From contig JAQTWT010000010.1 of assembly GCA_028689145.1 (NCBI GenBank), positions 1 through 64,000 of the forward strand: a stretch of DNA of 64,000 nt. The letters run 5' to 3'. The DNA comes from Gallionella sp. GTDB taxonomy: Bacteria > Pseudomonadota > Gammaproteobacteria > Burkholderiales > Gallionellaceae. The position numbers were made by a program, and so were the translations under genes. Every line of letters begins with the position of its first letter. The first letter of the stretch is position 1. The notes below the pieces were generated by a model. It was not told the DNA's origin, made no database searches, and was given only the letters and a program-made list of their open reading frames with translations. Of the stretch, positions 26,509 to 35,112 are shown one piece after another.

Positions 26509-27117
26509 CTATTGAATCAAGCCTTCGGCCTTCATTGCGGCCTGCACGCACGGACGAGCGGCAATTCGCGCCATATATTTATTGATAATCGGGAATTGGC
26601 CGAGATCGAAGCCAACATGGCCGCTCCAGTTCAATACGACAAACATATACGCATCTGCCACTGTAAAGCCGTCACCCATCAGGTACGGTTTGTTTGCCAA
26701 CTGAGTTTCCACATAGCCGAGACGTTTGGCAAGCAAATTGAGCATATGATTTTTTACACCGTCGGACGCGGTTTTGCTGAACAGCGGACTAAAAGATTTA
26801 TGAATTTCGGTTGCAATAAAATTAAGCCATTCCTGCAAGCGGTAGCGTTCCAGCGTGCCAGCTTTGGGAGCCAGAGCAGCATCGGGTTTCCGGTCGGCAA
26901 TATATTGCAGAATTGCGACACCTTCGGTCAGGATGCTGCCGTCGTCAAGCCTGATTGCAGGCACATAGCCTTTTGGATTGATTTGCATGAAGTCTTCGCC
27001 AGCAGCAGTTTTTTTGTCGGGCACATTCAATTTGTCAATTTCAAACGGCAATCCTGTTTCGTGCAGTGCAATGTGCGAAGCCAGTGAGCAGGCGCCGGGA
27101 GCGTAATAGAGTTTCAT
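26509..27117 (-). CDS. glutathione S-transferase
   Basis: The 202-residue protein starts MKLYYAPGACSLASHIALHE, the hallmark of the bacterial beta-class (GstA) enzyme with the conserved Cys/Ser near residues 10-12. It has a thioredoxin-like domain with DGSILTEGVAILQYIADR and an all-helical C-terminal domain. It conjugates glutathione to electrophiles and may also protect against oxidants. The start at 27117 is set by this motif; an ATG at 27192 adds an unrelated extension. It probably shares a transcript with the downstream winged-helix gene. Confidence 0.93.
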   Translation of the reverse strand: MKLYYAPGACSLASHIALHETGLPFEIDKLNVPDKKTAAGEDFMQINPKGYVPAIRLDDGSILTEGVAILQYIADRKPDAALAPKAGTLERYRLQEWLNFIATEIHKSFSPLFSKTASDGVKNHMLNLLAKRLGYVETQLANKPYLMGDGFTVADAYMFVVLNWSGHVGFDLGQFPIINKYMARIAARPCVQAAMKAEGLIQ

Positions 27118-27427
27118 GCGAGCCTCTGTTTGTTGAAAATTACCCAAATTTGCGCTTAGTTTACGCCTATACGGGTAGTCTGGCTTGGGCATATAACCAT
27201 GCTGGGCATGCTGACTTTGGTAAAAATGAGGATTTCATAATTTATTACCCCCGTTCACTCTGAAGAGCATCGCGAATCATGGTTGCCACTTATCACGAAA
27301 ACTTGACCATTTATCAGCATCTTTTGCCAATCGTCCAAATGCCCAACCATTAGACCTAAATGGCTTTGACCCAAGTGGAATCACATTTCAATATGCAACC
27401 ACTTGCAGCAAATAGGAGCAATTGAAA
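27118..27427. other. gene-free spacer upstream of gst and small membrane genes
   Basis: I see no gene, repeat or structured element in this AT-rich 310-bp space. It should hold the promoter of the gst gene on the minus strand and that of the small plus-strand genes. Confidence 0.5.
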
Positions 27428-27565
27428 ATGATTACCACCATTATCGGCATAGCCATCACAGCCATTGCCATTGAAACAGACAAATTTACACAATACAGAC
27501 ACCACGGTTTGCCCCTGATCGCTTTTGCCGGGGTACTGACGGTCATTGTATCCATTGTGCTGTAG
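27428..27565 (+). CDS. small membrane protein, 45 aa
   Basis: A 45-residue frame has two hydrophobic stretches, MITTIIGIAITAIAI and LIAFAGVLTVIVSIVL, separated by a polar HH-containing loop. A good AGGAG lies about 9 bases before the ATG. It has no known family in my memory. It is followed by another small membrane gene at 27611. Confidence 0.5.
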   Translation: MITTIIGIAITAIAIETDKFTQYRHHGLPLIAFAGVLTVIVSIVL

Positions 27566-27610
27566 ATGTGCTTTTACAGAACGTTACTAACCTTGCGGAG
27601 CATTGCCGAC

Positions 27611-27760
27611 ATGAAGAAGAATCTTAACGACGATACTCGCTATATGAAGAGGTGGGAAGATACTCCAGTGGGGAATGAATTGGAGTGGGCGACTATGGCT
27701 CTCTTGATGCTGGCAATCTTATTGTCAGGTTATTTTATTTTAGGGCCAGTGATATTCTGA
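27611..27760 (+). CDS. small membrane protein, 49 aa
   Basis: A charged N-terminus (MKKNLNDDTRYMKRWEDTPV) is followed by one span, ATMALLMLAILLSGYFILGP. The ATG follows GCGGAG. After its TGA the same frame stays open for 37 more protein-like codons to 27874. I do not recognise it. Confidence 0.5.
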   Translation: MKKNLNDDTRYMKRWEDTPVGNELEWATMALLMLAILLSGYFILGPVIF

Positions 27761-27972
27761 CGTGCTGGCCAATGGATAGTTTGGCATTACAAACAATATG
27801 AACGTGAACATCCGGAAGCAGACCGCAGCGGCTCACCCTGGATAGGGCACTACAGGGCATCTGCCGAAACTTGATAGCCAATTTGAGGGGGAGTACCTCA
27901 GACTGGAGGGTGAATGCCATCCGTGAGGTTTAAAAACAAACACAGGCTGGATTCAGGGATGTGCCGACAAGT

Positions 27973-28899
27973 TTAAGTACCGTAAGTCTGGTTGTAAGCG
28001 GCTAACGCCCGAGCTGCCTGCACTACAGGTTTGGTAGTGTCGCCAGTGCCGAATTCTTTCTGCAATGAATCTTTGTTATCTGTAATGTAATGGATAGCGC
28101 TATTCAGGTTGTCGAGCCGTTTCAGAATAAAGTTACCGTCTGAATTGAGCAAGCTTGCCGATTTGGCAAAATTTGCGCCGAATTCCTGTAGCGTATCGAC
28201 AGCGCCTTGCTTGTTGGTCGTCAACAGTGCGTCCAGTTTGGCAGTATCCAGAGTAGCCAAGCGGGTGTCAGGGTCAATAGTGATACCCATCTCGCCCAAG
28301 CCATGCACACCACCCTTGATTCCAAAGAAACGGTTATTAATGTTCTGCTCCAACTCAAACCGGGAAACCTGCGCTGCCTGCGTGCCAGCTAGCCCCCCGC
28401 CTTGTTGAAAGTCGGGGTCAAACCGCTGAATCCAGGTGTTGTATTGCCCCACAAACTGTTGCAGCCGAGATTTTATACTGTCATTGTCGGCGGATAATGC
28501 AATGCTGCCCAAGCTCGATCCTGCCTCCTGCATCTGCGATATGGAAGATTTCATCTCGCTTAGTTTAGAGAACTGGGTTTTATAGTAAACATCAGCCTTG
28601 TTGATAGAGGTCATCATCTTGTAGGCAGACTCTGGATCGGCCAGCGTCATATTGAAGCCGGCAGGAGAAAGGCTTGTTATGTTATAGCTCTGGTTTATGT
28701 TGCTGCTTTGAGTGAGTCGTGACAACAGGTCGCTGGATAAGTCGACGGCAGGCAACCGGTTAAGCTGAGTGCCGTTTGAAGCAAGAAGCGAAAACATCGT
28801 TGCGAACGAGTCGTCAAGCTTTACGTTCACTGGTGAACTTGTCAGCGAACCTAGCATCTGTGATTGCACAAGCGAGATAGAAACGGGCGAAATATTCAT
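27973..28899 (-). CDS. FliD-like flagellar cap/hook-associated protein, atypical
   Basis: The 308-residue protein resembles the C-terminal part of FliD (hook-associated protein 2). It has LQQFVGQYNTWIQRF, GEMGITIDPDTRLATLDTAKL and DNLNSAIHYITDNKDSLQKE. Normal FliD is longer (about 450-600 aa) and is encoded with flagellin genes; neither holds here. The N-terminal third is Ser/Leu-rich and unusual. It may be a diverged cap-like protein with another use. Confidence is moderate. Confidence 0.6.
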   Translation of the reverse strand: MNISPVSISLVQSQMLGSLTSSPVNVKLDDSFATMFSLLASNGTQLNRLPAVDLSSDLLSRLTQSSNINQSYNITSLSPAGFNMTLADPESAYKMMTSINKADVYYKTQFSKLSEMKSSISQMQEAGSSLGSIALSADNDSIKSRLQQFVGQYNTWIQRFDPDFQQGGGLAGTQAAQVSRFELEQNINNRFFGIKGGVHGLGEMGITIDPDTRLATLDTAKLDALLTTNKQGAVDTLQEFGANFAKSASLLNSDGNFILKRLDNLNSAIHYITDNKDSLQKEFGTGDTTKPVVQAARALAAYNQTYGT

Positions 28900-29300
28900 G
28901 CGATTTGCTCCTAATGACTATCAGCTTATTTACTAATCATATATATAAATTTGACCAGTCTGGCACAAATTAGTTTCATGACGGGATATAAGCCAGTTGC
29001 AAGCTGGCGGATTGAAGAGGAATTACGCCACCGGACTAAAGCCATCATCCGGCAGAGGTAGTCAATCATCATCAGCACTTCAAGTTTTTTAGCAGTCCCT
29101 TCACCTACCCCAAAAAGCCGAGCCTCGCACGACTTGTCCAGTAGTTCGATCGCTGGGCTTAGAAGAATTGACCTTTAGGGTGGATAATTCAAATATTATC
29201 CCCGTGCTGTTTCTAGAGACTTACTTGGATTTGACCCATGCAGAACCCCACTGGAATTTTTATACCGACCCGCGGACTTTCGGTATCCCGACCCATCAGA
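28900..29300. other. gene-free region
   Basis: No convincing gene, tRNA or repeat is visible in this stretch. It contains scattered stops in all frames and may hold remnants of a lost gene. Confidence 0.45.
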
Positions 29301-29304
29301 AAGC

Positions 29305-29328
29305 AAAAAAGCCACCTGTTTGGGTGGC
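29305..29328 (-). terminator. terminator of tRNA-Asn
   Basis: On the minus strand the stem GCCACC(C)/GGTGGC with a short AAACA loop is followed by TTTTTT, about 54 bases after the tRNA. Confidence 0.82.
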
Positions 29329-29381
29329 CTCATAGTACGCGTATCACTAGGTAACTACATGAAACTAATTGAAAATTCTCT

Positions 29382-29457
29382 TGGCTCCCCGACCTGGACT
29401 CGAACCAGGGACCTGCGGATTAACAGTCCGTCGCTCTACCGACTGAGCTATCAGGGA
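29382..29457 (-). tRNA. tRNA-Asn (GTT)
   Basis: This 76-base tRNA has acceptor TCCCTGA/TCGGGGA, anticodon loop CTGTTAA with anticodon GTT, a canonical T-arm and encoded CCA. Confidence 0.97.
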
Positions 29458-29471
29458 ATGAAGAGGTGCGC

Positions 29472-29500
29472 ATGATAGTGATTTTGGTCTATCCGGTCAA
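29472..29500 (-). promoter_or_regulatory. sigma-70 promoter of tRNA-Asn
   Basis: On the minus strand TTGACC (29500-29495) and TATCAT (29477-29472) are 17 bases apart, just upstream of the tRNA. Confidence 0.75.
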
Positions 29501-29518
29501 TCTTAAATTTGGCTTTTT

Positions 29519-31264
29519 ATGCGGTGGTTAAAGCGCCTTCTGGTTGGTTTACTCGCCTTAGTGACGGTGGCGATGGTCGCGGTTTACCTGACTCCGCTGG
29601 ATACCTATGTGCCGGAACTTGAGCGGGTTCTGAGTCGCCAACTGCACGAGCCGGTCAAGATCCGGCAGATCAGCATTGCAATGGTGCCTTTGCCCCATCT
29701 TGAACTGCAGGATGTGCGTCTGGGCGGACAGGAGGCAATTGATATCCGCTCGGTTGATGTGGAATTTGATTTGCCAGGATTGCTGTCGGGTCACAAGGTA
29801 TTGCAGCGTGTCACGGTGAAAGACGGCACCGCGCATCATGCGCTGGTGCGCAAACTGGTTGATTTTCTGGTTAATACTCCTGTTACCAGTCAACTGATGA
29901 GAATGCGCGAGTTGCAGTTTTCCGGGATAACTTTGCTGGTTCCGGAAATGACGTTGGCACCAGCCGAAGGCAAGCTGGAATTCGCGCAGACCGGGCAGTT
30001 GGAGCGGGCGTGGTTTGCGATGGATGAACAAAAAGTCACTGCAACTCTGGTGACGCTGCCGGATTGGCACTTTGCGTTAGCGTTGCGGGCGCATGGCTGG
30101 ACTACTCCAAAATTCCAACAATTTCCGCCAATACCGCTGGACGATCTGCAGCTGGAGGGAGTGTTGGGTGAACATGATCTTGTCGCACAGAACTTTGCCG
30201 TTGCCTCGCGCGGCATGCGTATAGCCGGTTCAGCCAAGGTGGAATTAGCGGATGGGTGGCAGGTGCAGGCGACGCTGACGCAGGCCGATGCCCAACTGGA
30301 GCAGGTGATGGCATTGCTGGGCAAGCCGCTCGGCTTGACCGGTGCGCTGTCGGTTAAAGGGGAGTTAAGCGGCAAGGCAAGCGCATTATCGGCACTGAAG
30401 GAGAATTTTAGTTTTTCGGGTAATGTGCATATTAATCATGCAACCGCGCACATTGTTACCGAGTTAAAGCATCCGCTGATATTCGATCAGATCAGCGCGC
30501 ACGTCGTGGTACATCCGGATCGCCTGGAGTTGAGTTCATTGGAGGCGAAACTATACGGCGGAAAACTGTCCGGAACGGCGAAAATAAATCGCAAGACAAC
30601 CATGCTGGTAGCGGATGCGGCGGTGACCGGGATCGCCATGCAACCGCTGGTGGAGGCGTTGAGCAACGAAGTGTTGTTCACCGGCAATATGGATAGTGTC
30701 GCCAAACTTTCCATGCGTCTGGACGCGTTCAAACAGTTTCCGAAAAATTTGCAATTGGATGGCAACTTTCATTTGCGCGACGGGGTGCTGTCCAAAGTGG
30801 ATTTGCTGCAAGCGGCAAGCAATCCGGGCAAGACTAACCTCAAGGAAGGCACGACCCGTTTTGACGATTTGACCGGCTTGCTCAACGTGGATGCGAGTGG
30901 TTATCATTTCAAAAAATTAAAGATCACTTCCGGCTCGCTAAATGCCGATGGCAAGGTGAATATCAGTCCCGCATTGCAGATCAGCGGGAAGCTGGAGGTC
31001 AATATTAAAGGAACGGCCGGTCTGGTCAGTATGCCGCTGGTGATTTCGGGAACATTGGATAAGCCGGTGGTCAGGCCAAGCGGATCGGTATTGGCGGGTG
31101 CTGCGGTAGGGACGGCTATTTTGGGGCCGGGACTCGGGACGGCGATAGGAGTGAAAATCGGCGGGTTTCTGAATAAATTATTTGGTAACGACGACGACAA
31201 GAGCGACAACGGGAAGGTTGAGCCAAAATCACCTGTAACGAAGAAATCAACGATAAAAAATTGA
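29519..31264 (+). CDS. AsmA-family protein
   Basis: The 581-residue protein has an N-terminal membrane anchor (MRWLKRLLVGLLALVTVAMV) followed by a long periplasmic beta-rich region. Typical AsmA features are PVKIRQISIAMVPLPHLELQ early and, late, GTTRFDDLTGLLNVDASGYH and LQISGKLEVNIKGTA. AsmA-like proteins are elongated grooves thought to move phospholipids between the two membranes or affect envelope assembly. The next gene, 24 bases on, carries a related AsmA-like part, so the two probably act together. Confidence 0.88.
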   Translation: MRWLKRLLVGLLALVTVAMVAVYLTPLDTYVPELERVLSRQLHEPVKIRQISIAMVPLPHLELQDVRLGGQEAIDIRSVDVEFDLPGLLSGHKVLQRVTVKDGTAHHALVRKLVDFLVNTPVTSQLMRMRELQFSGITLLVPEMTLAPAEGKLEFAQTGQLERAWFAMDEQKVTATLVTLPDWHFALALRAHGWTTPKFQQFPPIPLDDLQLEGVLGEHDLVAQNFAVASRGMRIAGSAKVELADGWQVQATLTQADAQLEQVMALLGKPLGLTGALSVKGELSGKASALSALKENFSFSGNVHINHATAHIVTELKHPLIFDQISAHVVVHPDRLELSSLEAKLYGGKLSGTAKINRKTTMLVADAAVTGIAMQPLVEALSNEVLFTGNMDSVAKLSMRLDAFKQFPKNLQLDGNFHLRDGVLSKVDLLQAASNPGKTNLKEGTTRFDDLTGLLNVDASGYHFKKLKITSGSLNADGKVNISPALQISGKLEVNIKGTAGLVSMPLVISGTLDKPVVRPSGSVLAGAAVGTAILGPGLGTAIGVKIGGFLNKLFGNDDDKSDNGKVEPKSPVTKKSTIKN

Positions 31265-31288
31265 ATACGCTATCAGTTAGAATACGGC

Positions 31289-34200
31289 ATGGACGGTAAA
31301 ACAACTTTTGTCAGAACCAATAAGGGCGAGGATGAGGCGCGCAGCAAAACCTCGCATTTGTCGGGAGATATTAAACGCGCCTTGCTGATGGTGGATGGCT
31401 CCGCAACTTTTGCCGAAATCAGTAAACGTGCCGCGCCCAGCTTGCGCGACAACCTTGAGGACATGCTCAAGAATCTGGAAAAGGGCGGTTTTGTTCAGGA
31501 TAAATCCAGAGTCGGCAACATTCCAAAAATGGTTGTGCCGCCAAAAATGAGCGCACCGGTCAAGAAACCCACTGCGGATGAGGGTGTCGATGAACTGGAT
31601 TTTACCGCTGCGTTTCGCCCCCCCTCTCAGGAAGAACTCGCCAAACAGAATATTGAAGCGGCAAAATTAAAGGCGCAACAGGAAGCGGAGGCAGCGCGGC
31701 AGAAGGCCGAGCAGGAAGCTGCGCGGGGGCGCGCCGAACTTGATGCCGCCAAGGCCAAGGCCGATGCCGAGGCTAGAGCGCGAGCATTGGCCGAAGCAAA
31801 GGCAAAGCAGGAAATAGAGGCCGCGCGTCTCAAGGCCGAGGCTGAAGCGAAGGCGCGTGCCGAGGTTGAGGCAAAAGCCCGGATTGAGGCGGAGGCCAAA
31901 GCCAGACGTGAAATCGAGGCGGCGAAGTTAAAGGCGCAGCAGGAAGCGGAGGTGCGCCTCAAGGCTGAACGGGAAGCCGCCATAGCGCGTGAAGAAGCCG
32001 AACTTGCCAAACAGAAAGCGCTGGCCGAGGCAAAGCTGCGCGAAGAGGCCGAACGCCACGCCAGAGAAGCGGCGGAAGCCGCGCGAATAAAGGCGGAACA
32101 GGAGGCCGCGCGGGTGCGAGCCGAACTGGCTGCGGTAAAAGCACAAGCCGAAGCGGAGGCGAAAGCCAGACAGGAGGCGGAGCATCGGGCGCGTGAGCAA
32201 GCCGAAGCTGCCAGATTGAAGGCGCAACAGGAAGCCGAGCAAAACCGTCTCAAAGCCGAGCAGGAAGCCGCCCAAGCGCGTGAAGAGGCGGCACTCGCCA
32301 AACAAAAAGCAGAAGCGGAAACCAGAGCGCGCGAAGAGGCAGAACGCCGGGCCAAGGCTGAAGCGGAAGCCGCGCGCGTGAAAACGGAACAAGAAGCGGC
32401 GCGGGTGAGGGCTGAGTTGGATGCCGCTAAGGCGAAAGCCGATGCCGAGGCTAAGGCAAGAGAAGAAGCGGAGCGTCGCGCGCATCAAGAAACCGAGGCG
32501 GCAAAATTAAAGGCGCAACGGGAAATCGAGGTGGTGCGTCTCAAAGCAGAACAGGATGCTGCCCAGGCGATCGAGGAAGCCGAAACTGCCAAGCAAAAGG
32601 CAGAAACTGAAATCAGGGCGCGTGAAGAATCTGAACGGCTGGCCCGGCAAACAATGGAGTCCTCCGCCGGGTTGAAGGCGCAACAGGAAACCGTTAAAAC
32701 GAGGTCGGGAGCATACTCTGCCGCGCGTTCCACCAGTGCGACGGTGCTGTTTTTTGATGTGGTCGGTTATACCAAACAACCGGTCAATAAACAGATCGAG
32801 ATCAAACAACAATTCAATCGTCTGGTGTCGGATTGTCTGGCGATGCAGGGGGACAGCGAACGCATCATTCTGGATACCGGCGACGGCGCAGCTATCGGTT
32901 TTATGCAACACCCGGAAGACGCGCTGGAAGTGGCAATGCAGTTTCGCCGGACCGTTATGGACAACCGGCACAATGATTATCCCGATCTGAAAGTACGCAT
33001 CGGTATTCATCTCGGCCCGATCAATGTCGCCAATGACATGAATGGCCGCAGCAACATGGTCGGCGACGGGATTAACGATGCGCAACGTGTGATGAGCTTC
33101 GCGGGCATTGACCAGATATATATTTCCCGTTCCTATTACGATTTTGTTTCGCGTCTCAGCGACGAATATGCAAACCTGTTCCACTATCGCGGTGCGCTAA
33201 AGGACAAGCATGGCCGCGAACATCCGGTCTATGAGTTGGTGGATGGCGCAGCGCCTGTTGCGGAGGCCGTGCCGTCGCAAGCCGGTGAAGCATCCTCCGC
33301 CGTCACGCTGGAACCGTTCAGTTTTGTGATGCAGGAGGCAGCAGCGGTTCCGCCAATCTCATCCGAACCGGCATCTGTGGCTGCGTATGAAAAGCCGGAA
33401 ACACTGCAGCGGGATGATGAGGCTGCGCTGTTTAAGGATATCGCGCAGATGAATTGGGAGGAAGAAACCAGCAAGCCGGTTGCAGCAGAAACAATCTCGC
33501 GGCAGCAGATATCTCCAGCATCGCCTCCGCCTGCGGCCAGTGTTCCGGAAGCAGCAGCGCCTTCCGAAAAGAACGCACCTTCCGCAGCGGCGGAAATAAA
33601 AGAATCCCCCGAACCTGTCGCACCGGCACGTATGCCTTCTGCCGAAGATGTGGCAAAACTTGCGGAAACTCAGGCCAAAGCCTGGGCCGATGCCGAACAA
33701 CGCGGAGTTGAAACTGCCAAGGTTAAGGCCGAACACGCCGCCCGGCAGCACCACCACCCTGCGCCCGCTGCGAAGGATATTCTGGCTGAACGCGGCAGGA
33801 GCAAACCGCTACCCTGGGGCAAGCTGGGGGTGGGATTATTTGCGCTGATAGTGGGCGCGTTGTTTGCCGTGCCGCCCTTGTTGCCGATGCGGGGTTCCGC
33901 AGACAATATCGAACAATTGCTTACCGCCAGACTGCAACAACCGGTGCATATCGGGCGTATGGCGGGGCGTCTGCTACCCACTCCGCGTCTGGAGATGAGC
34001 GATGTATCGGTTGGTGAAACAAAGCAGATTCAGGTGCAACAGGCACGCGTGAATTTTGCGCTGTCCGCATTGTTCTCCTCGAGCAAACCGATCACCGGCA
34101 TCGAATTGGACGGTGTGCAGGCCGACGGCGCGGCGTTGCAGCAAGCAACCGTGTGGCTGCAGAAGATCGCCGCCGACACGCAGTATCCGGTTGAGCGTAT

Positions 34201-35002
34201 TACGTTGAACCAAGGCAAGCTGGAAGCGGACGGTGTGCAATTGTCCGATATAGGCGGCGAACTGAGTTTCGGCGGGGACGGGAAATTCGCCAAAGCGAAA
34301 TTACATGCCGACGGGAATAAACTCGGGCTGGATATCAACGCCACTCCGGAGGGAAAAATGGCGGTGTCGATCGCGGTACGCGGTGGTTCATTGCCGCTAC
34401 TGCCGAATTGGGTTTTCGACGATTTGACCGCAAAGGGCGAGTTGACCGGGGACGAACTGGTGATCACCGATCTGGATGGCCGCATCATGGGCGGCATGCT
34501 GCTCGGCGATGCGCGCATCGCTTGGCGTTCCGGCTGGCGCGCCCAGGGTGCTCTGACGGCAAAAACCATCGCTACGCAAAATCTCAGCCGGGCATTAAAC
34601 GGCGATATGGATGGCATGGCACGCTTCCAGATGCAGTCGAGCAGTTTGGCAAAACTTACCGAAGCGGCGACGCTGGACGGAAATTTTGTCATTAAGAAGG
34701 GTGTCATCAACGGTTTTGATGTCATCGAAACAGCCCGTCAGCGCAGCAGGGAAAACCTGCCGGGGGGGCGTACCAATTTCGAGGAATTGAGCGGAGAGTT
34801 ATCCGTTGCAAATGGCATCTACAACTTCAGGCAACTGAAGATGTCTGGCGGGGTCTGGAATGCGACCGGTACATTGGGCATTACCAAACAGCAGTTATCG
34901 GGAAGAATTTCGGCCGATCTGACCAAGTTCTCCGGGATGGGAACGGTTGCGTTGCAACTCAATGGAACGACCGACAATCCGGCACTCCGCGCAGCGCATT
35001 AA
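31289..35002 (+). CDS. coiled-coil / class III nucleotidyl cyclase / membrane / AsmA-like fusion protein
   Basis: The 1237-residue protein has five parts. Residues 1-110 are a small helical domain. About 112-470 are a long Ala/Glu/Lys heptad coiled coil. About 482-650 are a class III cyclase with metal Asp490 (FFDVVGYT), Asp532 (TGDGAAIG) and Asn596/Arg600 (INDAQR). A Pro/Ala linker leads to one span at about 838-862 (LGVGLFALIVGALFAVPPLL). AsmA-like sequence fills 863-1237. The cyclase would face the cytoplasm and the AsmA part the periplasm. The usual base-recognition Lys before GDG appears to be Leu, so the product (cAMP, cGMP or none) is uncertain. Confidence 0.88.
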   Translation: MDGKTTFVRTNKGEDEARSKTSHLSGDIKRALLMVDGSATFAEISKRAAPSLRDNLEDMLKNLEKGGFVQDKSRVGNIPKMVVPPKMSAPVKKPTADEGVDELDFTAAFRPPSQEELAKQNIEAAKLKAQQEAEAARQKAEQEAARGRAELDAAKAKADAEARARALAEAKAKQEIEAARLKAEAEAKARAEVEAKARIEAEAKARREIEAAKLKAQQEAEVRLKAEREAAIAREEAELAKQKALAEAKLREEAERHAREAAEAARIKAEQEAARVRAELAAVKAQAEAEAKARQEAEHRAREQAEAARLKAQQEAEQNRLKAEQEAAQAREEAALAKQKAEAETRAREEAERRAKAEAEAARVKTEQEAARVRAELDAAKAKADAEAKAREEAERRAHQETEAAKLKAQREIEVVRLKAEQDAAQAIEEAETAKQKAETEIRAREESERLARQTMESSAGLKAQQETVKTRSGAYSAARSTSATVLFFDVVGYTKQPVNKQIEIKQQFNRLVSDCLAMQGDSERIILDTGDGAAIGFMQHPEDALEVAMQFRRTVMDNRHNDYPDLKVRIGIHLGPINVANDMNGRSNMVGDGINDAQRVMSFAGIDQIYISRSYYDFVSRLSDEYANLFHYRGALKDKHGREHPVYELVDGAAPVAEAVPSQAGEASSAVTLEPFSFVMQEAAAVPPISSEPASVAAYEKPETLQRDDEAALFKDIAQMNWEEETSKPVAAETISRQQISPASPPPAASVPEAAAPSEKNAPSAAAEIKESPEPVAPARMPSAEDVAKLAETQAKAWADAEQRGVETAKVKAEHAARQHHHPAPAAKDILAERGRSKPLPWGKLGVGLFALIVGALFAVPPLLPMRGSADNIEQLLTARLQQPVHIGRMAGRLLPTPRLEMSDVSVGETKQIQVQQARVNFALSALFSSSKPITGIELDGVQADGAALQQATVWLQKIAADTQYPVERITLNQGKLEADGVQLSDIGGELSFGGDGKFAKAKLHADGNKLGLDINATPEGKMAVSIAVRGGSLPLLPNWVFDDLTAKGELTGDELVITDLDGRIMGGMLLGDARIAWRSGWRAQGALTAKTIATQNLSRALNGDMDGMARFQMQSSSLAKLTEAATLDGNFVIKKGVINGFDVIETARQRSRENLPGGRTNFEELSGELSVANGIYNFRQLKMSGGVWNATGTLGITKQQLSGRISADLTKFSGMGTVALQLNGTTDNPALRAAH
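31640..32700 (+). repeat. internal repeats coding for the coiled coil
   Basis: This DNA repeats blocks coding for AAKLKAQQEAE, REEAERRA and AKAKADAEAKA many times with variation, as if built by internal duplication. Its length probably varies between strains. Confidence 0.8.
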
Positions 35003-35016
35003 TTGTCTTTTTTCGG

Positions 35017-35096
35017 TAGGGGCGCGATTTATCGCGCCCTTTTTCTTGTGCCTGAATAAATCAGGGCGTGATGAATCACGCCCCTACGATATTCCG
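35017..35096. repeat. REP-type double hairpin, also terminator of the cyclase gene
   Basis: The first hairpin, GGGCGCGAT/ATCGCGCCC (35020-35039) followed by TTTTTC, can end the upstream operon. The second hairpin, GGGCGTGAT/ATCACGCCC (35064-35083), completes an inverted repeat with outer ends GTAGGGGCG and CGCCCCTAC. A related element lies at 16388-16436. Confidence 0.78.
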
Positions 35097-35112
35097 CTAT
35101 CGATGCAGAAAA

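Noticed and set aside
27758-27760. In-frame TGA as a possible selenocysteine codon
   Set aside because: I saw no SECIS-like hairpin directly after it and no selenoprotein family fits; a plain stop, a mutation or an error is simpler.
31640-32700. Repeated DNA considered as a CRISPR or tandem satellite array
   Set aside because: The repeats are in frame, have no regular spacers, and code for a heptad coiled coil.
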